A stretch of 64,000 bases of DNA, from assembly GCF_008843165.1 (NCBI RefSeq), contig NZ_CP044427.1, positions 496,001-560,000 on the forward strand, written 5' to 3'. Positions 37,141 to 46,567 of this stretch are shown in pieces. Numbering within the stretch: the first letter of the stretch is position 1; each line of letters opens with the position of its first letter. The notes beneath the pieces were generated by a model, which saw only the letters and a program-made list of their open reading frames with translations, had not been told where the DNA came from and made no database searches. Position numbers and translations under genes: made by a program. Source of the stretch: Ornithinimicrobium pratense (lineage in GTDB: Bacteria; Actinomycetota; Actinomycetes; Actinomycetales; Dermatophilaceae).

Positions 37141-38111
37141 GCCGGCAGCTGCAGCCCCCGCAGCCGCTCACGCGTGGACCGGGCCAGGGTATGCAGCTGC
37201 TCCAGCTCGGCGACCGCCTCACCGGGGGGCACCCGCCAGGTCAGGGCCGCCGTCGGCCCCAGCGACAGCTCCGAGCGCCGACGGTGGACCTGCCCCGCCT
37301 CCGCCTCGGCCAGCCGGACTGTCTCCTGGGCCTCGCGCAGCCTCGCCGCGGCCTCCTCGTCCTCGACGCGCGCCTGGGCCAGGCCCAGCTCCAACTGGGC
37401 CTCCTCCAGGGCGTCGTCGAGCTCGACGACCAGGCTCCCCAGCGTGCCGCTCAGCTCCTCGGCCCGCACCCGGTCGACAGCCTCCCGGGTGGCGGTGCGG
37501 GCGCGCTGGATCAGCCAGAGCGCCACGGTGCCTGCGACGGCCAGCACCAGGATCACCACGGCCGCCCACCACAGCGTCCGGGCGGTGGCGTCACCGGGCC
37601 GGTCCACCCCAGCGGCCCGGAGACCGGCCAGCGCCGTCCGGGCCACCTCGTCCGCGTCGCCACGGGCGGCGGCGGCGGAGATGTCGCGCTCGGTGCGGGC
37701 CACGGCACTGGCCGGAACGCCCGCGCCCTCCGGGACCTGCAGCGCGGCCGTCACGATGCCGGGCTCGGCGTCGACGTCGGTCACGACGACCAGCGCCAGG
37801 TCCTCCTGACCCAGGCCGCTGAGCCGGGCGGTCTGCGCCAGCCAGGACGGCGTGTCCCACCCGTCGAGGTCGTCCACCACGACCACGAAGAGCTGGCGGC
37901 GGGTCTCCTCGTAGTAGGCGTCCTGGGCCTGCTGCACGGCCTCGGGGTGGGCGAGCACCCCCTGCTCGTCGACCAGCTCGGCAGGCAGGTCGAACGGAGG
38001 CACTGCCGAGGCGGCCCCTCCCGACAGCCCGATCGACAGGCCAACCGGCAGGGCCAGGGCGAGGACCGCGGTGCGAAGCGGCCGGGCCGACCCGGCCACC
38101 GGCCGCCGCAT
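37137..38111 (-). CDS. TPM-domain membrane protein, third of the PspA cluster
   Basis: 324 residues from the ATG at 38111 (ATGA overlap with the gene before it). Signal-peptide-like start (AVLALALPVGLSIGLSGGAASA). A diverged TPM domain covers about residues 45-170 (FVVVVDDLDGWDTPSWLAQ, LALVVVTDVDAEPG). One transmembrane helix (WAAVVILVLAVAGTVALWLI) is followed by a long cytoplasmic coiled coil rich in Glu/Arg. This layout (TPM outside, TM, coiled coil) is shared by all three TPM proteins here. Function unknown. Confidence 0.75.
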   Translation of the reverse strand: MRRPVAGSARPLRTAVLALALPVGLSIGLSGGAASAVPPFDLPAELVDEQGVLAHPEAVQQAQDAYYEETRRQLFVVVVDDLDGWDTPSWLAQTARLSGLGQEDLALVVVTDVDAEPGIVTAALQVPEGAGVPASAVARTERDISAAAARGDADEVARTALAGLRAAGVDRPGDATARTLWWAAVVILVLAVAGTVALWLIQRARTATREAVDRVRAEELSGTLGSLVVELDDALEEAQLELGLAQARVEDEEAAARLREAQETVRLAEAEAGQVHRRRSELSLGPTAALTWRVPPGEAVAELEQLHTLARSTRERLRGLQLPA

Positions 38112-39832
38112 CAGAAGCGGCCCCCGCTGCGGTTGCGGCTGGACGACCGGGACCGGGAGGAGCTGGACCGCGAGGACCGCGATCTGGACGACCGGGACCT
38201 GGAGGACCGGGACCTCGACGACCTGGACGCCGACCACCCGCTGCCTGAGCCGTACCGGGCGTCCTCATCCTCCTCCTCCCAGGCACGCTCCCTGGCCCGC
38301 TGCCGCTGCTGCAGCGTCGTCCTAGCCTGCTGGTACGGACCTAGCGCCATGCCCAGCCCGGACGCGGCCACCTCGACCTGCCCCAACTGAGCCTGTGGGT
38401 CGTCCCCGGGCGCGGCGTCGACCACCTCGCGGGCCTGCCGCACTGCTGCGTCCAGCACGTCGGGGGACAGCTTGGACCACCGTCCCCCACGACCGGGCGG
38501 CGCCAGCTCGCTGGCGTAGCGCTGGTGCTGGCCTAGCTCCCGCTCACCCTCCGTGACCAGGCTGTGCAGCGCGCGTTGCCCACGGTGCAGGTCCGTCACA
38601 GCCTGGTCCAGCTCGGCCTGCGGGTCCGTGGCCCTGTCCAGGGCGGCGGTGGCCTGCCCGAGGTGTTCGCGGGCCGAGGTGACGGCCTCCAGGGCCGCCT
38701 GTCCCCGACGGGCCGCGACGTGCTCATGGGCGGTCCGCAGCGCTGCGGCCGCCCCGTCCAACGCTGTGTCGGCCCGTTCGGTCAGTTCCGCCACCCGGCG
38801 CCGGACGAACGTCGGCGCAGCCGGCTCGGTCCGTGGGGCCACCTCGGCCACCTGCTCGCGCCGGCCCCGCTGTTCCTCCAGACCGACCGTGAGGTCGGAC
38901 AGCGGGGCCGGACCGGTGACGATCTCCCGCGCCTGCTGCAGCTGTGCCGCCGACGCGGTCAGGTGGTCGTCCAGCCGGTCCAGGGCCCGGGAGGCCTGGT
39001 CGTGGTCCCTCTGCCAGTCCAGAGCGGTGTCCTGGGAGGGCGGCCAGCCCCGAAGCTCGCGCGGCACCCGGCCCAGCGTCGTGACCGCCTCGTCGAGCAG
39101 GGTCTCCGCCTGCTGGTGGCGCTCCCCGGCCCACTGCGCGTCCTCCTCGCTGAGCTCGGTGGGGACGAAGCGGACCTCCTGACCCAGACCTTCGAGTCGT
39201 TCGCGCAGCTGCCCGAGCCGCCCGCTCGTCCTCTCCCGCTCGGCGAGGAGCGTGCGCATCACCTGGCGGCGGCGTCGCCAGGACCTGGTGCCGACGACCC
39301 CGGCCACCACGGCGGCCATCGCGCCGAGGGTGCCAAGAAGAGCAGCCCAAGGCGCCCGGGCGCCCACCGGCTCCGCCACGGCATACCCCTGGGCCGCGGC
39401 GACGGCGGCCCCGGCCCAGTCACCCTCGCGCAGCTGCGGCTCGACCTCGTCCGCCGCGATCTGCCGCGCGCGGTCGGGATGGACCTCGGTCTCATCGATC
39501 AACCCGTACCGGCCGGCCTCGACGGCCACCGCCAGGAGCGCGTCGTCGGCGCCCAGCCCGGTCCGGTCGAAGGACTCCTCGGCCCAGGCGATCCCGTCCA
39601 TCCCGTCGAAGTCCTCGACCAGCACGACGTGGAGCACGATCGCGTGTCCGTCCGCCAGCTCCGCGAGCGCCGTTGTCACCTCCCGGACCTGTGCCGGGGA
39701 CAGGTATGCCGACGGGTCGGTGAGCTGCTCCTCGAGCCGTTGTGGCGGCTCGGCCGCCGCCGGAGGCACCAGCAGCACCGCCGCCCCGGTCCCGAGGGCC
39801 AGGATGGCGGTGAGCTGCTGGAGCCGGCTCAG
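38111..39832 (-). CDS. TPM-domain membrane protein with Ser/Arg-rich tail, second of the PspA cluster
   Basis: 573 residues if translation starts at a CTG at 39832 in a CTGA overlap with pspA; no ATG, GTG or TTG is in frame near the signal peptide (TAILALGTGAAVLLVPPAAA). A TPM domain (VVLVEDFDGMDGIAWAEESF, AVAVEAGRYGL) is followed by a TM helix near residue 175 and a long coiled coil. The last 45 residues are almost only Ser and Arg with a final SGGRF, in the place where TPM proteins usually have Gly-Phe repeats. Cytoplasmic contacts with PspA are plausible but unproven. Confidence 0.72.
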   Translation of the reverse strand: MSRLQQLTAILALGTGAAVLLVPPAAAEPPQRLEEQLTDPSAYLSPAQVREVTTALAELADGHAIVLHVVLVEDFDGMDGIAWAEESFDRTGLGADDALLAVAVEAGRYGLIDETEVHPDRARQIAADEVEPQLREGDWAGAAVAAAQGYAVAEPVGARAPWAALLGTLGAMAAVVAGVVGTRSWRRRRQVMRTLLAERERTSGRLGQLRERLEGLGQEVRFVPTELSEEDAQWAGERHQQAETLLDEAVTTLGRVPRELRGWPPSQDTALDWQRDHDQASRALDRLDDHLTASAAQLQQAREIVTGPAPLSDLTVGLEEQRGRREQVAEVAPRTEPAAPTFVRRRVAELTERADTALDGAAAALRTAHEHVAARRGQAALEAVTSAREHLGQATAALDRATDPQAELDQAVTDLHRGQRALHSLVTEGERELGQHQRYASELAPPGRGGRWSKLSPDVLDAAVRQAREVVDAAPGDDPQAQLGQVEVAASGLGMALGPYQQARTTLQQRQRARERAWEEEDEDARYGSGSGWSASRSSRSRSSRSRSSRSRSSRSSSSRSRSSSRNRSGGRF

Positions 39833-40548
39833 CTCTGCTGCCCCTTCAACTGCTGCAGACGCGCCTCGATCTCGCTGTCGTTGCTGTGGTCCTCGAGCTC
39901 GGCGAACCGGTCCGCCAGGCTGCTCGACTGCGCCTCGGCGCGGCCCTGCACCATGGCCTCCTGGCGCCGGACCTGGTCCTCCCAGCGGGCGATGTCGCTG
40001 CTGGGGTCCATGACGTCGATCGAGGACATCGCGTTCTGCACGGTCTCCTGTGCCTCGACGGACCGGGCCCGCGCGACCAGGGTGTTGCGCCGTGACTTCA
40101 GGTCCTCCAGCTTGGTCTTCATCGTCGCCAGCCCGTCCTTGAGCTGGTCGACGGTGGTGTTCTGCTGGGCGATGACGGGCTCGGCGTTCTTGATGTCGTT
40201 CTCGTGCTGGATCTGGCGGCTGAGCGCCACCCGCGCGAGGTCGTCGAACTTGAAGGCGCCGTCCGGGTCGCCCGCGCCGCGCATCTGCTCCGCCTTGGCC
40301 GCAGCGGCAGCCGCCTTGCGACCCCACTCGGCCACCGCCGCGCGGTCGGTCTCCAGGTCGGTCTCGGCCATCCGCACGTTGGCGATGGTCTGCGCCACGG
40401 CCTCCTCAGCCTCGGCGATGCTGTTGGTGTAGTCACGGATGAGCTGGTCCAGCATCTTCTCGGGGTCCTCGGCACGGTCCAGCATCGCGTTGATGTTGGC
40501 CCGCGCGAGCTGGCTGATCCGGCCGACGATCGTCTGCTTCTGGGTCAT
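39829..40548 (-). CDS. pspA: PspA/IM30 family membrane-stress protein
   Basis: 239 residues, nearly all coiled coil, starting MTQKQTIVGRISQLARANIN, the amphipathic helix that lets PspA/Vipp1 bind stressed membranes. RAEDPEKMLDQLIRDYTNSI is the family signature. Its position in the middle of three TPM-domain genes implies a joint envelope-maintenance function. No pspF, pspBC or clgR is near, so regulation is not the E. coli or mycobacterial type. Confidence 0.92.
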   Translation of the reverse strand: MTQKQTIVGRISQLARANINAMLDRAEDPEKMLDQLIRDYTNSIAEAEEAVAQTIANVRMAETDLETDRAAVAEWGRKAAAAAAKAEQMRGAGDPDGAFKFDDLARVALSRQIQHENDIKNAEPVIAQQNTTVDQLKDGLATMKTKLEDLKSRRNTLVARARSVEAQETVQNAMSSIDVMDPSSDIARWEDQVRRQEAMVQGRAEAQSSSLADRFAELEDHSNDSEIEARLQQLKGQQS

Positions 40549-40693
40549 TCTGGGTGTCCTTTCTCATCCCGCCGGTTGGCGGAGAACGTGGGTCCATCTG
40601 CGTCCATCATGCTGTCGTCAGGGTACGGCCAGGCCGGGGTGCGAGGCGGGGTGCGAAGGCAGGTCACGGCAGGGTCAGGGTCTGGTGGTGGCC

Positions 40694-42790
40694 TCAGAAC
40701 CGACCGCCGGTGAAGCTTCCCCCTCCACCTCCGCCGCCCCCGAAGCTCCCACCACCGAAGCTCCCACCACCGAAGCTGCCACCACCGAAGCTGCCGCCAC
40801 CGAAGCTGCCGCCGCTGAACCCGCCGCCGCCGCCCCAGCCGCCGGAGTGGCGTCGCCCGCCGCCGCGGTTGCCCCCGAGCAATATCCCGCCCAGGATCAC
40901 CGACCACGGGTCGATGCCGCCGCCGCCGGACCCCCCGGGCCCTCCCCAACTGCCCAGGTCGTTGTTGGCCTCGGTGAGGGCCTGCTCGCCGAGCTGCTCG
41001 GCACGGGTGAGCAGCGCCATCGCGGTGCGCGGGTCCTTGCCGCTGGTCGTGCGCGCCTCCTCGTAGAGCCGCAGCGCCTCTGACATCCGGGTCCGGGCCC
41101 CACTGGAGATGGCTCCTCGCCGGGTGGCGATCGTCTGGTTGATGCTCTGCAGGCGGGCCCCGACCCGGGTGAAGCGCTCGGTGAAGTCCCCCCGCATCTT
41201 GGTCGCGTGGGACTCCTGCTCGCGCATCGGCTCCAACAGGGTGTCCAGGTCGTGCTCGGCCACGTCGAGGTCCGCCAGCGCCCGCAGCGGATCGCCCGAG
41301 GACCGGGCCGCCTGGGCCTGCTCGATGGCCTCCCGGGCCCGCTGCACGGACTGGCCGACGGTCGGCTCGTGCGGCGCCAGCCGCTGGGCGTCCTGGATGT
41401 CGGCGGTCAGCGAGGCGATGCCTCGGCTGAGCTGCTGCGCCGCGCTGGCCAGGTCGGAGTCGGCGCGGGAGACGGCGTCCAGCAGGCTCGCCGCCTGCCC
41501 GATCGACTCCTCTGCGGCCCGCGCCGCGGCCACGGCCGAGGGCCGGTCGTCCCGCTCCAGCGACTGCCGGCCGGCGATGACGAAGCCGTCGGCGGAGTCC
41601 AGCAGGCCGGTCGCCTGCTGGAGGTGGGCCCGCACCGTGACGAGCGCCTCGCGGGGGTGGCGGGCGGCCAGCCCATCGATCTCCTGCCGGGCGGTGGGCA
41701 GCCGCTCCCGGGTCTCGCGCGCCCGGGTCGTCAGCTCGTCAAGGAACTGCGGGGCGCGGTCCTGCAAGGCCCGCAGCGTGGCGAACTCCGCGGTGTGCTC
41801 GTCCAGGGTCCGGCGGGCCTGGCTGGTGAGCTGGACGATCCGGGACAGCATGCTGCGGCGCACGTCGTCCGGCTCGCGCTGGTCGTCATCGAGCTGCTGG
41901 CGCAGGGAGAATGCCTCCTTGGCCGCAGCCTTGGCCTGTTCCAGCACCCCCCGGAAGGCCTCGGTGCGCTGCCGGCCGAACTGGGCCTCGGCGAAGGCCA
42001 ACTCCTCCTCGGCGCTGCGCACGGCGTTGTCCATCCCCACCAGCGCCTCGGCCGACTGCCGCTCCAGCTCCTGCAGGCTGACCCCCCGCGCCCCGGCCGG
42101 TGCCGACGCTGCGGTGCCGCGGGTGGTGCGGCTGCTGCTCCTGCTGGCCGCCCTGATGGCCAGCACCGCCCCGCCGCCGATGAGCAGCGGCATCAGGAGG
42201 GCGCCGGTGAAGTTGCCCAGGCCCCCGGAGGAGCGCGTGCGCACCGGACGGTCCGAGCTGATCCCCCCGCCTGAGGCAGCCCGAGCGTGCTCCCGGGCGA
42301 AACCGTTGACAGCCGCCTCCGCCGCGCCGGCCCAGTCGTCCTGGCCGAGCCGTGGCTCGACGTCCTGCAGCTGCACCCGTTGCACGGCCTGACTGGAGAG
42401 CGTGCCGCCAATGTCGCCCAGACCGTAGGCGCGCTGCTCGACCGCGACCGCGAGGACCAGGTCGCCGTGCCCCATACCCGACTCCTCGGAGGTGAGCTGG
42501 GCCCACTCCGGACCATTGGTGCGGGCGCCGGAAGGGTCGGTGAACTCGTCCACGAAGACCACGAACAGCTGCAGGCCGGTCTCCTGCTGCAGCGCCTCGA
42601 TCCGCTCCACCACCTCGGTCTCCTCCGAGGAGGAGAGCACGTCCGCGCGGTCGGTGACCGGGCCGGGCAGGTCGATCGGCTCCTGCGCCTGCGCGGTCGG
42701 CCCCGTCGCGAGGAGGCCAGCCACGGCCAGCGTGGCCAGGGTCGCGGCTGCGCGCCGGGACCGGGGACGGGACGGGCGAACGTCAGGCAT
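40694..42790 (-). CDS. large TPM-domain membrane protein, first of the PspA cluster
   Basis: 698 residues from the ATG at 42790. Signal peptide (AATLATLAVAGLLATGPTAQAQ), TPM domain at about 35-160 (DLPGPVTDRADVLSSSEETE, LFVVFVDEFTDPSG, AVAVEQRAYGLGD), a TM helix (ALLMPLLIGGGAVLAIRA), then about 430 residues of coiled coil and a glycine-rich tail with five GGSFG units ending TGGRF. It is the head of the minus-strand cluster that continues into pspA after 145 bases, and diverges from mfd. Enzymatic activity of TPM domains is uncertain; phosphatase activity is reported for a plant homologue. Confidence 0.8.
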   Translation of the reverse strand: MPDVRPSRPRSRRAAATLATLAVAGLLATGPTAQAQEPIDLPGPVTDRADVLSSSEETEVVERIEALQQETGLQLFVVFVDEFTDPSGARTNGPEWAQLTSEESGMGHGDLVLAVAVEQRAYGLGDIGGTLSSQAVQRVQLQDVEPRLGQDDWAGAAEAAVNGFAREHARAASGGGISSDRPVRTRSSGGLGNFTGALLMPLLIGGGAVLAIRAASRSSSRTTRGTAASAPAGARGVSLQELERQSAEALVGMDNAVRSAEEELAFAEAQFGRQRTEAFRGVLEQAKAAAKEAFSLRQQLDDDQREPDDVRRSMLSRIVQLTSQARRTLDEHTAEFATLRALQDRAPQFLDELTTRARETRERLPTARQEIDGLAARHPREALVTVRAHLQQATGLLDSADGFVIAGRQSLERDDRPSAVAAARAAEESIGQAASLLDAVSRADSDLASAAQQLSRGIASLTADIQDAQRLAPHEPTVGQSVQRAREAIEQAQAARSSGDPLRALADLDVAEHDLDTLLEPMREQESHATKMRGDFTERFTRVGARLQSINQTIATRRGAISSGARTRMSEALRLYEEARTTSGKDPRTAMALLTRAEQLGEQALTEANNDLGSWGGPGGSGGGGIDPWSVILGGILLGGNRGGGRRHSGGWGGGGGFSGGSFGGGSFGGGSFGGGSFGGGSFGGGGGGGGSFTGGRF
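40741..40815 (-). repeat. 15-bp tandem repeat encoding GGSFG units
   Basis: Five exact-length 15-bp copies (plus-strand form CGAAGCTCCCACCAC with third-position changes) start at 40741, 40756, 40771, 40786 and 40801. They encode the Gly-Ser-Phe tail of the TPM protein. Copy number could vary between strains by slippage without a frame shift. Confidence 0.85.
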
Positions 42791-42899
42791 CACGCCCCGA
42801 TCCTCCCCGACCGGTCGCGCTCTCGTCCACCGGGGTGCGCGGCCGCCGTAGACTGAGGGGCCACCCCCGCTCCTACCGCCTCGTGCCTGAAGGAACCCC

Positions 42900-45800
42900 A
42901 TGCCCCTCTCGCCCGTCGTCGAGCTGCTGTGCGCCCACCCGTCCGTGGCGCCGGTGCTGGCTGCCGCCCGGGAGGGCGTCAGCGCCGTCGACGTCTCCGC
43001 AGCCTCCGGTGCTCACCCGGCGTTGGTCGCCGCCCTGGCCGGGCGCGACCAGGCCCCCGTCCTCGCCGTGACCGCCACCGGCCGTGAGGCCGACGACCTA
43101 GTCGCCGCCCTGGGTGACCTGCTGACGGACGGGCCCGACGTGGTCGCCGCCTTCCCCTCCTGGGAGACCCTGCCCCACGAGCGGCTCAGTCCCCGCTCGG
43201 ACACGGTCGGTCGGCGGCTGGCGACCCTGCGCCGCCTGGCCCACCCGGACGGCACCGACCCCAGCGCCGGTCCAGTGCGCGTGGTCGTGGCCAGCGTCCG
43301 CGCACTCCTGCAGCCCGTGGTCAAAGGGCTGGGCGAGCTGGAGCCGGTGACGCTGCGGGCCGGGCAGGACCGCTCGCTCACCGAGGTGGCCGAGGCGCTC
43401 GTGGCGGCCGCCTACACCCGCGTGGACATGGTGGAGAAGCGCGGCGAGTTCGCGGTCCGCGGCGGCATCCTCGACGTCTTCCCGCCCACCGAGGAGCACC
43501 CGGTCCGCGTCGAGTTCTGGGGGGACACGGTCGAGGAGGTGCGCTGGTTCAAGGTCGCCGACCAGCGCAGTCTGGAGATCGCCGAGCACGGCCTCTACGC
43601 CCCGCCGTGCCGGGAGGTCCTGCTCACCGATGAGGTCCAGGCCCGGGCGGCGGACTTGGTCGACGTCCTGCCCGGCGCCGCGGACCTGCTCACCAGGATC
43701 TCCGAGGGGATCGCGGTGGAGGGTATGGAGTCCCTCGCGCCCGCCCTCGTGGACGGGATGGAGACTCTGGTCGACGTCCTGCCCGCCGGTGCACGCGTGG
43801 TCGTGCTTGACCCCGAGCGGGTTCGCATCCGCGCCCACGACCTGGTCACCACCAGCGAGGAGTTCCTCCAGGCGGGCTGGGCCGCGGCCGCCGGTGGTGG
43901 CGCGAGCGTGCCGATCGACCTGCAGCAGGTGCTCGGCACCGCCTCGTCGTGGTCGTTGGCCGACATGCGCAGCCACACCCTGGCCTCCGGCCGCCCGTGG
44001 TGGGCGCTGACCGCCTTCACCGCCGACGCCGAGCTGGTCGAGGCAACCGCCGACGAGGCCGAGGTCACTACCCTGGTCGTCCCGTCCGCCCAGGTCACGG
44101 CATACCGCAGCGATGTCGAGACGATGGTGGGTGACCTGCGCACCTGGCTGGGTGAGCAGCGCCCGGTCGTCCTGGCCCTGGACGGCCCGGGCCTGGCCCG
44201 GCGGGTGGGGGAGGTGCTCGGTGAGCACGACGTGCCCCACCGGGTGGTCGAGGAGCTGTCGGCGTCGCTGCCGGCGGACGTGGTCACCGTCACGACCGGA
44301 CGGGTCGGCCGAGGCTTCGTCCTCAGCGAGGGCGGGCTGGTGCTGGTCGGGGAGACCGACCTCACCGGGCAGCAGACCAGCGGCGGCAGCACCCGCGACA
44401 TGCGGCGGATGCCGGCGCGGCGCCGGCACCAGGTCGATCCGCTGCAGCTGCGGCCCGGCGACTACGTGGTGCACGAGCAGCACGGCGTGGGCAAGTTCGT
44501 GGAGATGGCGCAGCGCAGCGTGCAGGGGGCGACCCGTGAGTACGTCGTGCTGGAGTACGCCAGCTCCAAGCCGCGCGGCCGATCGAGCGCTCCGCAACCG
44601 GATCGTCTGTATCTGCCCACCGACCAGCTGGACCAGCTGACCAAGTACGTCGGCGGTGAGGCCCCCACCCTGCACCGGCTCGGCGGGGCGGACTGGCAGA
44701 AGACCAAGGCGCGGGCGCGCAGGCACGTCAAGCAGATCGCCGGCGAGCTGATCCGGCTCTACTCGGCGCGGCAGGCCAGCCAGGGCTACGCCTTCGGGCC
44801 GGACACCCCGTGGCAGCGCGAGCTGGAGGACGCCTTCGCCTTCGTTGAGACTCCTGACCAGCTCTCCTCGATCGAGGAGGTCAAGGCGGACATGGAGAAG
44901 ACAGTGCCGATGGACCGCCTGGTCAGCGGCGACGTGGGCTACGGCAAGACCGAGATCGCGGTCCGGGCGGCCTTCAAGGCGATCCAGGACGGCAAGCAGG
45001 TGGCCGTGCTCGTGCCGACCACCCTGCTCGTGCAGCAGCACTACCAGACCTTCTGCGAGCGCTACGCCCAGTTCCCCGTGGTCGTCAAGGCGCTGTCCCG
45101 GTTCCAGAGCGACAAGGAAGCCAGGGAGGTCATCGCCGGGCTGGCCGACGGTTCGGTCGACCTCGTCATCGGCACCCACCGGCTGCTGGGGTCGACGGTG
45201 CGCTTCAAGGACCTGGGCCTGGTGGTCATCGACGAGGAGCAGCGCTTCGGCGTGGAGCACAAGGAGCAGCTCAAGGCGCTGCGCACGAACGTCGATGTGC
45301 TGGCGATGTCGGCGACCCCCATCCCGCGCACCCTGGAGATGGCGATCACCGGTATCCGCGAGATGTCGACCCTGGCCACCCCGCCGGAGGAGCGGCACCC
45401 GATCCTCACCTTCGTCGGGGGGTATGACGAACGGCAGATCGCCGCCGCCGTCCGCCGCGAGCTGCTGCGCGAGGGGCAGGTCTTCTACATCCACAACAAG
45501 GTGGGCTCGATCGAGAAGGCTGCTGCCCGGCTGCGGGACATGGTGCCGGAGGCCCGGATCGAGATCGCCCACGGGCAGATGGGCGAGCACAAGCTGGAGC
45601 AGGTGGTCGTCGACTTCTGGGAGCGGCGCTTCGACGTCCTGGTGTGCACCACGATCGTGGAGACGGGCCTGGACATCCCCAACGCCAACACCCTCATCGT
45701 CGAGCGCGCCGACACCCTCGGCCTGTCCCAGCTGCACCAGCTGCGCGGCCGGGTCGGTCGCGGGCGGGAACGGGCCTACGCCTACTTTCTCTACCCCCCG

Positions 45801-46505
45801 GAGAAGCCGCTCACCGAGACCGCGGTCGACCGCCTGCAGACGATCGCATCCAACACCGACCTGGGCTCCGGTATCGCGGTGGCGATGAAGGACCTGGAGA
45901 TCCGCGGCGCCGGCAACCTGCTCGGCGGGGAGCAGTCGGGGCACATCGAGGGGGTCGGCTTCGACCTCTACGTGCGGCTGGTCGGCGAGGCGGTGGCCGC
46001 GTTCAAGGGTGAGGTCGAGACGCCTCCGGCCGAGGTGAAGATCGAGCTGCCGGTCGACGCGCACCTGCCGCACGACTACGTGCCGGGGGAGCGGCTGCGG
46101 CTGGAGGCCTATCGCAAGCTGGCGCAGGTCACTGATGCTGTTGAGGTCGAGAGCATTCATGAGGAGCTGGTCGACCGGTACGGCGCCCCGCCGCCGCCCG
46201 TGCAGACGCTGCTGGAGGTGGCCCGGCTGCGCACGGTGGCGCGGGCCGCTGGGATCACTGACGTCGCCGTCCAGGGCAAGATGGTCCGCCTCGCCCCGGT
46301 CGAGGACCTGCGCGAGTCCCAGCAGCTGCGGCTCACCCGCGTCTACAAGGGCACGATCATCAAGCCGGCGCTGCGGCAGATCCTGGTGCCGATGCCGAAG
46401 ACCGCCCCGGTCGGAGGCAAGCCGTTGCGGGACAAGGAGATCCTGGACTGGGCGGCCCAGCTGGTGCGCTCGATCCTGCTGGACGACTACGCCGCGGCGG
46501 GTTGA
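42900..46505 (+). CDS. mfd: transcription-repair coupling factor
   Basis: 1201 residues. Removes RNA polymerase stalled at DNA lesions and recruits UvrA. The N-terminal UvrB-like module includes FPSWETLPHERLSPRSDTVG, the RNA polymerase-interacting domain includes GDYVVHEQHGVGKF, and the RecG-like translocase has Walker A GDVGYGKTEIAVRAAF, the helicase motif VVIDEEQRFGVEHKE, and ALRTNVDVLAMSATPIPRTL. The C-terminal domain is complete. The ATG has GAAGGAA upstream; TAGACT (42849-42854) is the likely -10, giving a leadered mRNA. Confidence 0.96.
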   Translation: MPLSPVVELLCAHPSVAPVLAAAREGVSAVDVSAASGAHPALVAALAGRDQAPVLAVTATGREADDLVAALGDLLTDGPDVVAAFPSWETLPHERLSPRSDTVGRRLATLRRLAHPDGTDPSAGPVRVVVASVRALLQPVVKGLGELEPVTLRAGQDRSLTEVAEALVAAAYTRVDMVEKRGEFAVRGGILDVFPPTEEHPVRVEFWGDTVEEVRWFKVADQRSLEIAEHGLYAPPCREVLLTDEVQARAADLVDVLPGAADLLTRISEGIAVEGMESLAPALVDGMETLVDVLPAGARVVVLDPERVRIRAHDLVTTSEEFLQAGWAAAAGGGASVPIDLQQVLGTASSWSLADMRSHTLASGRPWWALTAFTADAELVEATADEAEVTTLVVPSAQVTAYRSDVETMVGDLRTWLGEQRPVVLALDGPGLARRVGEVLGEHDVPHRVVEELSASLPADVVTVTTGRVGRGFVLSEGGLVLVGETDLTGQQTSGGSTRDMRRMPARRRHQVDPLQLRPGDYVVHEQHGVGKFVEMAQRSVQGATREYVVLEYASSKPRGRSSAPQPDRLYLPTDQLDQLTKYVGGEAPTLHRLGGADWQKTKARARRHVKQIAGELIRLYSARQASQGYAFGPDTPWQRELEDAFAFVETPDQLSSIEEVKADMEKTVPMDRLVSGDVGYGKTEIAVRAAFKAIQDGKQVAVLVPTTLLVQQHYQTFCERYAQFPVVVKALSRFQSDKEAREVIAGLADGSVDLVIGTHRLLGSTVRFKDLGLVVIDEEQRFGVEHKEQLKALRTNVDVLAMSATPIPRTLEMAITGIREMSTLATPPEERHPILTFVGGYDERQIAAAVRRELLREGQVFYIHNKVGSIEKAAARLRDMVPEARIEIAHGQMGEHKLEQVVVDFWERRFDVLVCTTIVETGLDIPNANTLIVERADTLGLSQLHQLRGRVGRGRERAYAYFLYPPEKPLTETAVDRLQTIASNTDLGSGIAVAMKDLEIRGAGNLLGGEQSGHIEGVGFDLYVRLVGEAVAAFKGEVETPPAEVKIELPVDAHLPHDYVPGERLRLEAYRKLAQVTDAVEVESIHEELVDRYGAPPPPVQTLLEVARLRTVARAAGITDVAVQGKMVRLAPVEDLRESQQLRLTRVYKGTIIKPALRQILVPMPKTAPVGGKPLRDKEILDWAAQLVRSILLDDYAAAG

Positions 46506-46567
46506 GCGCGGCTCAGCCGACGGTCGTGATCCGCGCGCGGCGCGCGGGCGGATGACATGCTGGGCTC

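Noticed and set aside
43098..46160. 1020-codon minus-strand open frame opposite mfd
   Set aside because: Long antisense frames are common at this GC level; the translation is low-complexity and mfd is complete on the other strand.
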